The notes under the pieces were generated by a model. It was not told the DNA's origin and did no database searches. It saw only the letters and a program-made list of their open reading frames with translations. A stretch of DNA of 64,000 nt from Sphingobium fontiphilum (GTDB taxonomy: Bacteria > Pseudomonadota > Alphaproteobacteria > Sphingomonadales > Sphingomonadaceae), in contig NZ_JACIEB010000008.1 in NCBI RefSeq assembly GCF_014196635.1, positions 1-64,000 on the forward strand. The letters run 5' to 3'. Within the stretch, counting starts at the first letter, position 1. Every line of letters starts with the position of its first letter. This document shows positions 37,616 to 47,199 of this stretch, piece after piece. The translations under genes were made by a program, and so were the position numbers.

Positions 37616-38818
37616 TTATTTCAGCGCCGCGCAGGCTTCCTGAATGCGAGTGCACGCCTTTTTCAGCACCTCTTCCGACGTCGCATAGCTGATGCGGAAG
37701 GCGGGCGAGAGGCCAAAGGCGGCGCCATGGACGGCGGCGACGCGGGCCTCGTCCAGAAAATAACCGATCAGCGCCTCGTCACTGTCGATCAGCGCGCCCT
37801 TGGGCGTCGTCTTGCCGATCAGGCCGCTGGCGTCGGGATAGACATAGAAGGCGCCTTCGGGCGTCGGGCAATCCAGGCCCGGCGCGTCGTTCAGCATGGC
37901 GACGACCATGTCGCGGCGCTTCTTGAACGCCGCATTGCGCTCTTCCAGAAAATCCTGCGGGCCGGTCAGCGCCGCGACCGCGGCCGCCTGGCTGATCGAA
38001 CAGGGGTTGCTGGTCGACTGCGATTGCAGCTTGCCCATCGCCTTGATGATCCACTCGGGGCCGCCGGCAAAGCCGATGCGCCAACCGGTCATGGAAAAGG
38101 CCTTGGAACAGCCGTTCACCGTCAGCGTGCGGTCATAAAGGTCCGGGCACACCTGCGCGATGGTCGCAAAGGGCGTGGGCGCATACCAGACATGCTCATA
38201 CATGTCGTCGGTCATCACCAGAACATGCGGATGGCGCAGCAGCACCTCGCCCAGCGCCTTCAGCTCATCGGCCGAATAGGCCGCGCCCGACGGGTTGGAC
38301 GGCGAATTGAGCATCACCCACTTGGTGCGCGGCGTGATCGCGGCATCGAGCTGCGCGGCGGTGATCTTGTAACCCTGGCGCGCCGGGCCTTCGATGAACA
38401 CCGGCGTGCCGCCCGCAAAGTTGACGATATCGGGGTAGCTGACCCAATAAGGCGCCGGGATGATGACCTCATCCCCTGCATCGACGGTCGCGACCAGCGC
38501 GTTGAACAGCGTATGCTTGCCGCCCGAATTGACGCTGATCTGGCTGCGCTTGTAGGCAAGGCCATTGTCGCGCTTGAACTTGAAGGCGACGGCTTCCTTC
38601 ACATCGGCGGTGCCATCGACATCGGTATAGCGCGTGAGGTTGTTGCGGATCGCGGCGATGCCCGCTTCCTTGACGAAATCGGGCGTGTCGAAATCGGGCT
38701 CGCCCGCCGACAGGCCAATCACGTCCACGCCTTCGGCTTTCAGCGCATTGACCCGCGCGCTCATGGCGAGCGTGGCGGAGGGCTGGATACGGCCGAGTGC
38801 GGCGGAAGTCTGGCTCAT
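37616..38818 (-). CDS. aspC: Aspartate aminotransferase (class I, PLP)
   Basis: Transfers the amino group between aspartate and 2-oxoglutarate. A 400-residue subgroup 1 gamma-type enzyme. The PLP Lys is in NGCSKAFSMTGWRIGF at about residue 240, the cofactor-binding Asn/Asp/Tyr in MLNSPSNPSGAAYS and VMTDDMYEH, and the carboxylate Arg near FRISYATS. The ATG at 38818 (MSQTSAALGRIQPSATL) is the family start. A few relatives also use prephenate or aromatic substrates, so specificity may be wider. Confidence 0.93.
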   Translation of the reverse strand: MSQTSAALGRIQPSATLAMSARVNALKAEGVDVIGLSAGEPDFDTPDFVKEAGIAAIRNNLTRYTDVDGTADVKEAVAFKFKRDNGLAYKRSQISVNSGGKHTLFNALVATVDAGDEVIIPAPYWVSYPDIVNFAGGTPVFIEGPARQGYKITAAQLDAAITPRTKWVMLNSPSNPSGAAYSADELKALGEVLLRHPHVLVMTDDMYEHVWYAPTPFATIAQVCPDLYDRTLTVNGCSKAFSMTGWRIGFAGGPEWIIKAMGKLQSQSTSNPCSISQAAAVAALTGPQDFLEERNAAFKKRRDMVVAMLNDAPGLDCPTPEGAFYVYPDASGLIGKTTPKGALIDSDEALIGYFLDEARVAAVHGAAFGLSPAFRISYATSEEVLKKACTRIQEACAALK

Positions 38819-38941
38819 GGTGCGAATCTTTCCTGGAAATCCCCTTGCCCGCAAAGCAGGCGAACGGGGCGTCCCTTAGTGCGCAACGGTCGCAGGGGCA
38901 ACCGCCAGTTCACAGCGTGCGGCCATATTGCGCCAGCCGGC

Positions 38942-39565
38942 TCAGCGATGCACCGTCGCCGCCACCATCCCGCGCGCGGCATTGCCGATGAAGAAGCCGC
39001 GCTCCAGGTCATGGGCGCGCAGATCCGCCTCGACCGCTTCGCCCATGTCGATCAGGCTGCGGCGCAATATGCCGGGCAGCAAGCCACGGCTGCTCGGCGG
39101 CGTCAGCAACTTGTCGCCCCGCTCGACGAAGATCGTCGAAAAACTGCCTTCGGTCAGGAAGCCGCGCTCGTCGGTCATCACCACTTCATAAGTGCCGCCC
39201 CGGCGCAGCGCGTCGCGATAGAGCGAACGGTCGGTGGTCTTGTGCAACAGGCGCAGGTCGCTTGCCGGGGCGTTGCGCGGCACGATCGCCACCGGCATCA
39301 CCGCATGCGGCCATGTGCGATGCGCCCGCACCTCGATCGCCGTCGCGCCGCCGCGCGACACCAGCAGCCGCAACCGGCTGCGCTCGCGCAGGCGGAAGGT
39401 CGCGGCCTGCAGGTCATTGCGTACGGCATGGCGGTCAAAGGCGAAACCCAGCGCAGTCGCGCTCGCCTTCAACCGTTCCAGATGAAGGTCAAGCAGCCTG
39501 ATCCCCTCTTCGGGATCGAAGGCCATGGTTTCCAGAAGATCAAACCGTCCGTCGGCCAGAGACAT
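38942..39565 (-). CDS. Class IV aminotransferase (aminodeoxychorismate lyase-like)
   Basis: A 207-residue PLP enzyme of the branched-chain/PabC fold. The lysine-containing RLLHKTTDRSLYRDALRRGG and the EGSFSTIFVERG segments are typical. Lying right after pabB, it most likely performs the PabC step, releasing pyruvate to give p-aminobenzoate for folate. The ATG at 39565 follows the pabB stop by 10 nt with AAGGA further upstream; an ATG at 39598 would overlap pabB. Confidence 0.85.
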   Translation of the reverse strand: MSLADGRFDLLETMAFDPEEGIRLLDLHLERLKASATALGFAFDRHAVRNDLQAATFRLRERSRLRLLVSRGGATAIEVRAHRTWPHAVMPVAIVPRNAPASDLRLLHKTTDRSLYRDALRRGGTYEVVMTDERGFLTEGSFSTIFVERGDKLLTPPSSRGLLPGILRRSLIDMGEAVEADLRAHDLERGFFIGNAARGMVAATVHR

Positions 39566-39575
39566 GGGTGATTCA

Positions 39576-40775
39576 CTATCCTTCGCTGCGCCAGCCATCG
39601 GTCAGAAATCGTGCCTTTGCAAGACATTCGGCCCATTCTTCCGGCCCGGTCGAATCCGCGATCACGCCCGAACCCAGGCCGATGCGCGCGCGCGTCGGGT
39701 CCGCGCCGATGGCCAGCGTGCGGATCAGCACGTTGAAACTGGCGTCACCCTCCGGGTCGATCCAGCCCATCGCGCCAGTGTAAGCGCCACGCCCATGCGG
39801 CTCGACAGCCGCGATCACCTCCATCGCGCGCAGCTTGGGCGCTCCGGTGATGGAGCCGCAGGGGAACAGCGCGCGCAGCACGTCGACCGGCCCAAGGCCG
39901 GGGCGCAGCACGGACTGCACATCCGACACCATCTGATGCACCGTCGGATAGGTTTCGACCCGGAACAGATCAGGCACCTTCACGCTGCCGGCGACCGACA
40001 CGCGCGACAGGTCGTTGCGCAGCAGGTCGACGATCATCAGATTTTCGGCGCGCTGCTTCGGGTCGGCGGCCAGCGCCGCCATGGCGGCGGCATCCTCTTG
40101 CCGGTCGGCGCGCCGCGTCGCCGTGCCCTTCATCGGCCGCGCGGCCAGCCTGCCCCCGCCCAGCGCAAAGAAGAGTTCGGGCGAGAAGGACAGGAGCATC
40201 CCCTGCCCGGTCGACACAATGCCGCCATGGGGAGCCTGCTGCCGCCCGCGAATGGCGGCATAAAGCGCCAGCGGATCGCCGCTGATCGCCAGTTCGCAGG
40301 GAAAGGTCAGATTGGCCTGATAGATGTCGCCCGCGCGGATCATGTCCTGCACCCGGCCAAAAGCCGTCAGATAATCGGCGCGCGACACCATCGGCGTCAT
40401 CGCATTGACCTTCGCTGCCGCCGCGTCGGGCAGCATCGCGGGCACGGCCGACGCCGCCGCCAGCTCGACAGACTCGAACAGGCCGAACCACAGCAAAGGC
40501 ATGTCGCCATCGGTGGGGGCGCTGGCCAGCCCCTCCAGTCGCGGCTCCAGCGCAAAGCCCAGCTCATAAGCGCAATAGCCCGCCGCATGGCGCCCGGCGC
40601 GCACAGCCTCCGCGAGGCGCTCCAGCGCGGGCGCGACCTCCTGCGGGAGCCGCGCGACAATCATCCCGACCGGATCGCGATAGAGCCGCGCCGGGGCCGC
40701 GCCGACTGGCCGCGCGTCGTCAAACAGCAGGAAGGGCGCGCGCCTGTGATGCAGCGTCCCATCGCCATAGGGCAT
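39576..40775 (-). CDS. pabB: Aminodeoxychorismate synthase component I
   Basis: Makes 4-amino-4-deoxychorismate from chorismate and ammonia for folate synthesis. A chorismate-binding enzyme of about 399 residues. The conserved DIYQANLTF, LSFSPELFF, the RPMKGTATRR loop (family PIKGT, whose Lys is reactive) and LFPCGSITGAPKLRAMEVI are all present. The start is uncertain: ATG at 40775 is given, TTG at 40802 is possible, and neither has a good ribosome site. Confidence 0.92.
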   Translation of the reverse strand: MPYGDGTLHHRRAPFLLFDDARPVGAAPARLYRDPVGMIVARLPQEVAPALERLAEAVRAGRHAAGYCAYELGFALEPRLEGLASAPTDGDMPLLWFGLFESVELAAASAVPAMLPDAAAAKVNAMTPMVSRADYLTAFGRVQDMIRAGDIYQANLTFPCELAISGDPLALYAAIRGRQQAPHGGIVSTGQGMLLSFSPELFFALGGGRLAARPMKGTATRRADRQEDAAAMAALAADPKQRAENLMIVDLLRNDLSRVSVAGSVKVPDLFRVETYPTVHQMVSDVQSVLRPGLGPVDVLRALFPCGSITGAPKLRAMEVIAAVEPHGRGAYTGAMGWIDPEGDASFNVLIRTLAIGADPTRARIGLGSGVIADSTGPEEWAECLAKARFLTDGWRSEG

Positions 40776-40832
40776 GGGAAACAGGTTGGCCGGGGGGGAC
40801 AAGGGGATGGAGCAGCGATACGGGCGGCCGGG

Positions 40833-41357
40833 TCAGGCGGCCCGGCGCGCCTTGTTCAGCTTCTTGAGCAGCATGTCGCGTTTCAGGCGCGACAGATGAT
40901 CGATGAACAGCACGCCCTGCAAATGGTCCATCTCATGCTGGAGGCAGGTGGCGAGCAGGCCGTCCAGTTCCTCCTCATGGATGCGGCCGTCCCGGTCCAT
41001 CCAACTGGCGCGGACGCGCGCCGGGCGCTCGACCTCGGCATATTGTTCGGGAACCGACAGGCAGCCTTCCTGATAGACCGACAATTCCTCCGACCCGTCC
41101 AGTATCTGCGGATTGATGAACACCATCGGCTTCCTGACGGGCGGGCCGTCCTCTTCCTCCGGCTCTTGCAAGTCCATGACCAGCAGCCGCTTGGGCACGC
41201 CCACCTGGATCGCGGCCAGGCCAATGCCCGGCGCATCATACATGGTTTCGAACATGTCGTCGATCAGGCGCTGAAGATCGTCGTCGATCGCCTCCACGGG
41301 CGTCGAGATGGTGCGGAGCCGCGGGTCCGGCGTTTCAAGGATCGGAAGAATGGCCAT
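40833..41357 (-). CDS. def: Peptide deformylase
   Basis: Removes the formyl group from new proteins. A 174-residue metalloenzyme with the three motifs [10 protein letters not shown] (GxGLAAxQ), EGCLSVP (metal Cys) and QHEMDHLQG (HExxH with both metal His). ATG at 41357 begins [15 protein letters not shown], the family start. It lies upstream of pabB on the same strand and may share a transcript. An acidic insert ([12 protein letters not shown]) is a minor feature. Confidence 0.97.
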   Translation of the reverse strand: MAILPILETPDPRLRTISTPVEAIDDDLQRLIDDMFETMYDAPGIGLAAIQVGVPKRLLVMDLQEPEEEDGPPVRKPMVFINPQILDGSEELSVYQEGCLSVPEQYAEVERPARVRASWMDRDGRIHEEELDGLLATCLQHEMDHLQGVLFIDHLSRLKRDMLLKKLNKARRAA

Positions 41358-41457
41358 GGTTGCAAAATAAGCGGAAATTAGTCGCAATTCAAGCGAGCCG
41401 ACCGGGAAGCAGCCGCCATGCCCCTGCCATGGCGCCGTTTCACCAGCCCGATCCCGG

Positions 41458-42018
41458 TCATGGCGTCGCTGCCGCCATTTCCGCCGCGCGCTTCAGGCCC
41501 GCCAGTTGCTGCCCCATCACCATGTCGACCACAGGCGCCAGCTTGTCCGCGCCGCCACGAACATAGCCGCCGACGACGTAAGTCATCGTCACCGCGCTGC
41601 CCTTCCCTTCCGCGCCGGGCTTGATCGCAAAGGTCAGCGTGCCGACCACCGCCTCCGCCTGCAACGGGCCGAAGCTGCCGACCATGCGCAGGACGGCGGG
41701 CGGCGCGGCATAGATGATGCGGGCATGTTCGATGACGCCATCGGGCGCGCCATCGCGGCCAGGTATCTTTTCACAGAAACAGCCGCCCACCGCCGAATCG
41801 AGCGCCATGTTGCGGGCGTCGCCGCTATATGTATGGTCGCTGTTCCACCAGCGGCCGGGTTGCGCCAGCAGCGCGAACAGGTCCGCCCGATCGGCAGCGA
41901 TGGCGGCGCTGTTTTCAATGGCGAAGCCGGATGCGTCAGATGATGTTACGGCCGCCCCGGCCGGAAAGGCCCAGGCAGCCGTCAACAAAACCCCAGCCAT
42001 CAACGCGATACGGATCAT
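41458..42018 (-). CDS. Secreted SRPBCC-fold protein
   Basis: A 186-residue protein with signal peptide ([23 protein letters not shown]) and an SRPBCC/polyketide cyclase-like body ([31 protein letters not shown] near the start). These helix-grip folds bind hydrophobic ligands in a central pocket. Function here is unknown. GGGGAGGGG before the ATG at 42018 decides the start. It follows adk on the same strand at 37 nt, where rpsM would usually be found. Confidence 0.85.
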   Translation of the reverse strand: MIRIALMAGVLLTAAWAFPAGAAVTSSDASGFAIENSAAIAADRADLFALLAQPGRWWNSDHTYSGDARNMALDSAVGGCFCEKIPGRDGAPDGVIEHARIIYAAPPAVLRMVGSFGPLQAEAVVGTLTFAIKPGAEGKGSAVTMTYVVGGYVRGGADKLAPVVDMVMGQQLAGLKRAAEMAAATP

Positions 42019-42055
42019 GCGCCCCTCCCCTGTTGAATCGGGGCGCATGATAGCG

Positions 42056-42712
42056 TCAGGCGCCGGTCCCGTCGAGGATGGCGGCGACCGCCACCGTCAC
42101 ATCGTCCATGTCGGCCATGCCGTCGACGCGGCTCACAATGCCGCGCGCCTCGTAAATCGGCAGGATCGGCGCGGTCTTGGCGCGATATTCGGCCATGCGG
42201 GTACGGACGGTTTCCTCATTGTCGTCGGGACGACGCTTGAATTCCGTGCCCCCGCACTTGTCGCACACGCCTTCAACCTTGGGCTGCTTGAACGTGTCGT
42301 GATAGCCTTCGCCGCAGTTCCCGCAGGTGAAACGGCCAGTGATCCGCTCGACCAGCGCGTCCTCGTCCACTTCCAGTTCGATGACATGGTCGAGCGTGCG
42401 GCTGCGTTCGCTCAGGATCGCGTCCAGCGAATGCGCCTGCGCTTCGGTGCGCGGATAGCCGTCAAAAATCACGCCGGTTTCGGGCGGCAGCGCGTCCAGC
42501 GCCTCGCCGATGATGCCCGACACCACTTCGTCGGGAACCAGCGCGCCCGCCTCCATCAATGCCTTGGCCTGCAACCCTACCGGCGTGCCCGCCTTCACGG
42601 CGGCGCGCAGCATGTCGCCGGTGGAAAGCTGCTTCATGCCCCGGCTGTCGACCAGCCGCGTCGCCTGCGTGCCTTTGCCAGCGCCCGGCGGGCCAAGCAG
42701 AATGATGTTCAT
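42056..42712 (-). CDS. adk: Adenylate kinase (long form, zinc LID)
   Basis: Interconverts ATP and AMP with two ADP. A 218-residue long-type enzyme. The P-loop GPPGAGKGTQ is at the start, and the LID contains four cysteines (CGNCGEGYHDTF ... CDKCGG) that should bind zinc. The start is the ATG at 42712 (MNIILLG). It is the last gene of the spc cluster here, following secY by 43 nt. Confidence 0.96.
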   Translation of the reverse strand: MNIILLGPPGAGKGTQATRLVDSRGMKQLSTGDMLRAAVKAGTPVGLQAKALMEAGALVPDEVVSGIIGEALDALPPETGVIFDGYPRTEAQAHSLDAILSERSRTLDHVIELEVDEDALVERITGRFTCGNCGEGYHDTFKQPKVEGVCDKCGGTEFKRRPDDNEETVRTRMAEYRAKTAPILPIYEARGIVSRVDGMADMDDVTVAVAAILDGTGA

Positions 42713-42755
42713 TGCGCGCATTCTCCCCTGTTTACGTCTGCGCTATGCCGCCCTG

Positions 42756-44102
42756 TCAGCGGATGCGGCCCTTCAGCTTGGCCTTCTTGATCAGGTCGCC
42801 ATATTGATGGGCCAGCAGATGGCTTTGAATCTGTGTAACGGTGTCGACGGTTACATTGACAACGATCAGCAGGCTAGTCCCACCAAGGTAGAATGGGATG
42901 CCCGCCCGCGCGATGACGAATTCCGGCACCAGACAGATGAACGCCAAATAGGCCGCGCCGATCACCGTGATCCGGGTCAGCACGTAGTCCAGATAGAGTT
43001 CGGTGTTCTTGCCCGGACGGATGCCGGGAATGAAGCCGCCATTGCGCTTGAGGTTGTCGGCCGTTTCTTCCGGATTGAACACAACGGCGGTGTAGAAGAA
43101 GCAGAAGAAGACGATGCCCAGGCCATAGAGCGTCATGTAGACCGGGCTGCCATGCGCCAGATACTGGTTCAGCGTCAGGATGAAATCGCTCCACTTGCTC
43201 TCGCCCGCGACAGCCGTGCCGGCGAATTGCGAGATGGTCAGCGGCATCAGCAGCAGCGAAGAGGCGAAGATCGGCGGAATGACGCCGGCGGTGTTGACCT
43301 TGAGCGGCAGATGGCTGCGGTCCGCCTGCATCAGCCCCTGACGCGTCTGCCGCTTGGGATATTGGATCAGCACCCGGCGCTGCGCCCGCTCCATGAAGCA
43401 GATCAGCGCGATCAGGCCCGTGCCCAGCACCACGATCAGCATGATCGTCAGGCCCGAAATGGAGCCTTCGCTGCCCGACTTGAACAAATTGGCCAGCGTC
43501 ACCGGCAATTGCGCGACGATGCCCGCCATGATGATGAGCGAGGTGCCGTTGCCGATCCCGCGCGAGGTGATCTGTTCGCCCAGCCACATCAGGAACATGG
43601 TGCCGCCGATCAGCGAGATCACCGCCGACACGCGGAACAACAGACCCGGATCGATCACCGCGCCGCGCGATTCATAGCCCGCGGCGATCGCATAGCCCTG
43701 CACCGCTGCCAGCAGCACCGTGCCATAGCGGGTATATTGGTTCAGCTTCTTGCGCCCGCTTTCGCCTTCCTTCTTGATCGCCGCCAGTTGCGGCACCAGC
43801 GAAGTGGCGAGCTGCACCACGATGGACGCGGTGATATAGGGCATGATGCCCAGCGCGATCAGGCTCGCACGCTCCAGCGCGCCGCCCGAAAAGGTGTTGA
43901 AGATGTCGAGAACGCCGCCCCGCGTATCCTGAACCGCGCTGGCCAGCGCCGTCGGGTCGATGCCCGGCATCGGCACGAAGCTGAGGAAACGAAACACGAT
44001 CAGCGCGCCCAGCGTGAACCACAGGCGCTTTTTCAGATCGGTGGCCTGGCTGAACTTGGCGAGGCTGAGATTGGATGCGAGCTGGTCGGCTCTCGATGCC
44101 AT
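42756..44102 (-). CDS. secY: Protein translocase subunit SecY
   Basis: The core channel of the Sec translocon, in the inner membrane, with SecE and SecG. A 448-residue, ten-helix protein starting at ATG 44102 (MASRADQLASNLSLAKF). SecY landmarks include the plug region near PGIDPTALASA, the cytoplasmic loop YPKRQTRQGLMQADRSHLPLKVN and the TRGIGNG-like loop TSRGIGNGTSLI. It follows rplO, separated by a likely intrinsic terminator. Confidence 0.97.
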   Translation of the reverse strand: MASRADQLASNLSLAKFSQATDLKKRLWFTLGALIVFRFLSFVPMPGIDPTALASAVQDTRGGVLDIFNTFSGGALERASLIALGIMPYITASIVVQLATSLVPQLAAIKKEGESGRKKLNQYTRYGTVLLAAVQGYAIAAGYESRGAVIDPGLLFRVSAVISLIGGTMFLMWLGEQITSRGIGNGTSLIIMAGIVAQLPVTLANLFKSGSEGSISGLTIMLIVVLGTGLIALICFMERAQRRVLIQYPKRQTRQGLMQADRSHLPLKVNTAGVIPPIFASSLLLMPLTISQFAGTAVAGESKWSDFILTLNQYLAHGSPVYMTLYGLGIVFFCFFYTAVVFNPEETADNLKRNGGFIPGIRPGKNTELYLDYVLTRITVIGAAYLAFICLVPEFVIARAGIPFYLGGTSLLIVVNVTVDTVTQIQSHLLAHQYGDLIKKAKLKGRIR

Positions 44103-44241
44103 GGGCTTGACCTTCAACAATCACATTAAAAGCACCGGGCGACCCGGCCGCAAAGGGATTCGCAATCCCCTTAACCGCGTCTGCCCGGCATGTCGAACGG
44201 TGTGTGACGCCGACATGCGTGCGCGGAAACGAAAAAGCAAA

Positions 44242-44271
44242 GCCCCGCCAACCCATATCGGTCAGCGGGGC
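44242..44271 (-). terminator. Terminator-like hairpin between rplO and secY
   Basis: On the minus strand GCCCCGC-TGACC pairs with GGGT-TG-GCGGGGC and is followed by TTTGCTTTTTC (44241-44231). It lies 25 nt past the rplO stop, so part of transcription may stop before secY. Confidence 0.6.
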
Positions 44272-44295
44272 GATGCTTGCAAGCCTTTGGGCCGA

Positions 44296-44817
44296 TCAGG
44301 CCTTCTTGGCGGCCTTGGCGCTACCCTTCTTGGCGGCGGCCTTTTCGGCGGCGGGGACGACGGCGATCACCTCGACCTTGCCGCCGGCCTTTTCAACCGC
44401 TTCGACCGCGCCGGCGGAAGCGCCGGCCACCAGGAAGCTGACCTTCGCGGTCAGTTCGCCCTTGCCCAGCAGGCGCACGCCATCCTTGCCGCCACGGGCG
44501 AGGGCAGCGCCCTTCAGCGCGGCATGGTCGATGGTGGCGTTGGCGTCGAGCTTGCCCGCGTCGATGGCGGCCTGCACTGCGCCCAGGTTCACGATCGCGA
44601 AATCCTTGGCGAAGATGTTGTTGAAGCCGCGCTTCGGGATCCGCATGTGGAGCGGCATCTGGCCGCCTTCGAAGCCGTTGATGGCGACGCCCGAACGCGC
44701 CTTGGCGCCCTTCTGGCCGCGACCGGCGGTCTTGCCCTTGCCCGAACCGATGCCCCGGCCCACACGCATCCGGCCCTTGCGGGCGCCGGCATTGTCGTTG
44801 ATTTCGTTCAGTTTCAT
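44296..44817 (-). CDS. rplO: 50S ribosomal protein L15
   Basis: A 173-residue L15: start [20 protein letters not shown], then the basic Gly-rich [20 protein letters not shown] arm that runs into the 23S rRNA core. The tail is Lys/Ala-rich and longer than in E. coli. ATG at 44817 is chosen (the next upstream codon set lacks family character). A 188-nt AT-richer gap separates it from rpmD. Confidence 0.96.
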   Translation of the reverse strand: MKLNEINDNAGARKGRMRVGRGIGSGKGKTAGRGQKGAKARSGVAINGFEGGQMPLHMRIPKRGFNNIFAKDFAIVNLGAVQAAIDAGKLDANATIDHAALKGAALARGGKDGVRLLGKGELTAKVSFLVAGASAGAVEAVEKAGGKVEVIAVVPAAEKAAAKKGSAKAAKKA

Positions 44818-44851
44818 ATCTTGCACTCGCTTTCGCTTTTGTCGCGCACTG

Positions 44852-45004
44852 TCAAATCTGGCCGCTCAGTGAGAGCTGCACAAATGTAACGACGTGTAAA
44901 AATATGATCAGTAGAAATTTGCCTGACCAAGCAAACAAGATCAGAAGTGGAATGAGCGCCAAAACGCAACACGCCAGCTTCCGATCCCGCGCTTTACCTT
45001 TCAA
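44852..45004 (-). CDS. Possible small hydrophobic protein between rpmD and rplO
   Basis: A 50-codon frame read from TTG at 45004: [20 protein letters not shown] and a second hydrophobic run ([16 protein letters not shown]), thus one or two membrane spans. It starts 2 nt after the rpmD stop. No good ribosome site is seen and TTG is weak, so it may be spurious. The stretch is AT-richer than the genes around it. No family recognised. Confidence 0.3.
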   Translation of the reverse strand: MKGKARDRKLACCVLALIPLLILFAWSGKFLLIIFLHVVTFVQLSLSGQI

Positions 45005-45005
45005 T

Positions 45006-45182
45006 CTACTCGACCACTTCCACCATATGCGGCAGCTTCTTGATCGCGCCGCGGACTTCCGCGGTGTCTTCCAGCTCCACCACGCGGTGCATCTTGCCAA
45101 GGCCCAGACCGATCAGAATTTTCTTCTGGTCGGCGGGGCGACGGATCGGCGAACCGATCTGCTTGATCTTGATTTTCGCCAT
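45006..45182 (-). CDS. rpmD: 50S ribosomal protein L30
   Basis: A 58-residue L30: [20 protein letters not shown] at the start, [19 protein letters not shown] in the middle and ending HMVEVVE. Normal length. It starts 5 nt after rpsE. The ATG is at 45182. Confidence 0.96.
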   Translation of the reverse strand: MAKIKIKQIGSPIRRPADQKKILIGLGLGKMHRVVELEDTAEVRGAIKKLPHMVEVVE

Positions 45183-45187
45183 ATCGG

Positions 45188-45889
45188 TTACTCCGCAATC
45201 GCTTCGGCGTCGGCCTGCGCGACTTCGGCCGATGCGCCGCCACGACGCAGAAGGTCGGCGACCTTCTTGCCACGGCGCTGCGCCACCGACTTCGGGCTGG
45301 TCTGTTCGCCCAGCGCCTCAAAGGTCGCACGGATCATGTTATAGGGGTTCGACGTGCCGTTCGACTTGGTCACGACGTCCGCCACGCCCAGGCTTTCGAA
45401 GACGGCGCGCATCGGGCCGCCCGCGATGATGCCGGTCCCGGCCGGGGCCGAACGCACGGTCACCTTGCCAGCGCCGAAATGGCCCAGGCCGTCATGGTGC
45501 AGGGTGCGGCCTTCCTTCAGCGGAACGCGGACCATCGCCTTCTTGGCGGCGGCGGTCGCCTTGCTGATGGCTTCGGGCACTTCGCGCGCCTTGCCATGGC
45601 CGAAGCCCGCACGACCCTTGCCGTCGCCGACGACGACCAGAGCCGCGAAACCGAAGCGCTTGCCGCCCTTCACGGTCTTGCTGACGCGGTTGATGTGAAC
45701 CAGCTTTTCGATCAGCTCCTCACCCTGTTCCTCGTCACGATTGCCGCGACGGTCGTCGCGACGGCCACGGCCGCCGCGTTCGCCGCGGTTGCGGTCGCCG
45801 CCACGGTTGCCACGGCCACGGCCGGGACCGCGACCCTCGGTCGCTTCAGCGCCTTCGGGCGCTGCCTGAATGGTGTTTTCGTCAGCCAT
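45188..45889 (-). CDS. rpsE: 30S ribosomal protein S5, with RG-rich N-terminal extension
   Basis: A small-subunit protein lining the mRNA entry and shaping decoding accuracy. The S5 core starts at about residue 57 ([23 protein letters not shown]) and contains the double-stranded RNA-binding and C-terminal domains ([22 protein letters not shown]). The 233-residue length is far above the E. coli 167 because of a disordered N-terminal part of about 55 residues, rich in Arg/Gly ([20 protein letters not shown]). A C-terminal tail of about 25 residues is also present. Confidence 0.97.
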   Translation of the reverse strand: MADENTIQAAPEGAEATEGRGPGRGRGNRGGDRNRGERGGRGRRDDRRGNRDEEQGEELIEKLVHINRVSKTVKGGKRFGFAALVVVGDGKGRAGFGHGKAREVPEAISKATAAAKKAMVRVPLKEGRTLHHDGLGHFGAGKVTVRSAPAGTGIIAGGPMRAVFESLGVADVVTKSNGTSNPYNMIRATFEALGEQTSPKSVAQRRGKKVADLLRRGGASAEVAQADAEAIAE

Positions 45890-45891
45890 GA

Positions 45892-46257
45892 TCAGAACTC
45901 CAGCCCGCCTTCGCGGGCGGCATCGGCCAGCGCCTTGACGCGGCCATGGAACAGGAAGCCACCACGGTCGAACACGACCTGGGTGACGCCAGCGGCGGTC
46001 GCCGCTGCGGCGACGCGCTTGCCGACATCGGCGGCGGCTTCAGCAGAAGCGCCGGTCTTGCCCAGAGCCTTCGAACCGACATCCTTGTCCAGGGTCGAAG
46101 CCGACGCGACGGTCTTGCCGGCGGCGTCATCAATGACCTGGGCGTAGATGTGACGGCCCGAACGATGCACGGACAGGCGCGGGCGGGCGCCCGAAACGGC
46201 CTTGAGCGCGGTGCGGACGCGGCGACGACGCCGCGCGAAGAGGGAAAGCTTTGCCAT
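45892..46257 (-). CDS. rplR: 50S ribosomal protein L18
   Basis: A 121-residue 5S rRNA-binding protein. The basic start [20 protein letters not shown] and the [18 protein letters not shown] core are typical, as is the C-terminal [24 protein letters not shown]. The ATG is at 46257. It follows rplF by 1 nt and precedes rpsE by 2 nt. Confidence 0.97.
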   Translation of the reverse strand: MAKLSLFARRRRRVRTALKAVSGARPRLSVHRSGRHIYAQVIDDAAGKTVASASTLDKDVGSKALGKTGASAEAAADVGKRVAAAATAAGVTQVVFDRGGFLFHGRVKALADAAREGGLEF

Positions 46258-46258
46258 C

Positions 46259-46792
46259 TTACTTCTTCTTCCCTTCCTTGCGGAAGATGAACTCGCCGGC
46301 GTACTTGATACCCTTGCCCTTATAGGGTTCGGGCTTGCGCCAGCGGCGGATCTCGGCAGCGACCTGACCCACCTTCTGCTTGTCGATGCCGCTGATCTCG
46401 ACCGTGGTGTTATCCGGGGTCTTGATCTCGATGCCTTCGGGCACGTCGAAGTCGACGTCATGCGAATAGCCCAGTTGCAGCTTCAGGGTCTTGCCCTGCG
46501 CATTGGCGCGGTAACCGACGCCGGTGATGAGCAGCTTCTTCGAAAAGCCCTCGGTCACGCCGGTGATCAGGTTCTGCACCATCGTGCGCTGCATGCCCCA
46601 GAAAGCGCGCGCAGCCTTCGAAGCGTTGGCAGGCTGCACCGAAATGCTACCATCCTCGACCGCGTAGCTGATTTCGTCACGCAACTGGAGCGCCAGTGTG
46701 CCCTTGGGGCCCTTGACCGAGAGCTGACCGCCCTCGATGGTCGCCGTCACCCCAGCGGGGATCGCGACAGGCTTCTTGCCAATACGGCTCAT
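46259..46792 (-). CDS. rplF: 50S ribosomal protein L6
   Basis: A 177-residue L6 with two similar alpha/beta halves, from [15 protein letters not shown] to the end motif [19 protein letters not shown]. It sits near the GTPase-associated centre. Its ATG overlaps the rpsH stop (TGATG). Confidence 0.97.
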   Translation of the reverse strand: MSRIGKKPVAIPAGVTATIEGGQLSVKGPKGTLALQLRDEISYAVEDGSISVQPANASKAARAFWGMQRTMVQNLITGVTEGFSKKLLITGVGYRANAQGKTLKLQLGYSHDVDFDVPEGIEIKTPDNTTVEISGIDKQKVGQVAAEIRRWRKPEPYKGKGIKYAGEFIFRKEGKKK

Positions 46793-47187
46793 CAGAACAC
46801 CTCCGCCAGCACTTCGCCGCCGACATTCTGTTCGCGCGCTTCCGCGTCGGACAGAACGCCCCTGGGCGTCGAGACAATGGTGATGCCCAGGCCATTGCGC
46901 ACCACCGGCAGTTCCTTGGAACCCGAATAGACGCGGCGGCCAGGCTTGGACACGCGGGCGACATGCTTGATCGCGGGCTGCCCTTCGAAATATTTCAGTT
47001 CAATCCGCAGGCCGGGATGCTTGCCGAGCGCTTCCTCGCTATAGCCACGGATGTAGCCTTCACGCTGAAGAACGTCGAGCACGCGGGCGCGCAGCTTGCT
47101 GGCGGGGGACACAACGCTGTCCTTCTTCGCCTGCTGCCCGTTGCGGATGCGGGTGAGCATATCACCCAGGGGATCGGTCAATGCCAT
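46792..47187 (-). CDS. rpsH: 30S ribosomal protein S8
   Basis: A 131-residue S8 binding 16S rRNA helix 21; in E. coli it also represses the spc operon. The start is [18 protein letters not shown] and the conserved C-terminal part is [29 protein letters not shown]. Overlaps rplF by 1 nt. Confidence 0.97.
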   Translation of the reverse strand: MALTDPLGDMLTRIRNGQQAKKDSVVSPASKLRARVLDVLQREGYIRGYSEEALGKHPGLRIELKYFEGQPAIKHVARVSKPGRRVYSGSKELPVVRNGLGITIVSTPRGVLSDAEAREQNVGGEVLAEVF

Positions 47188-47199
47188 CTCAAATGATCC

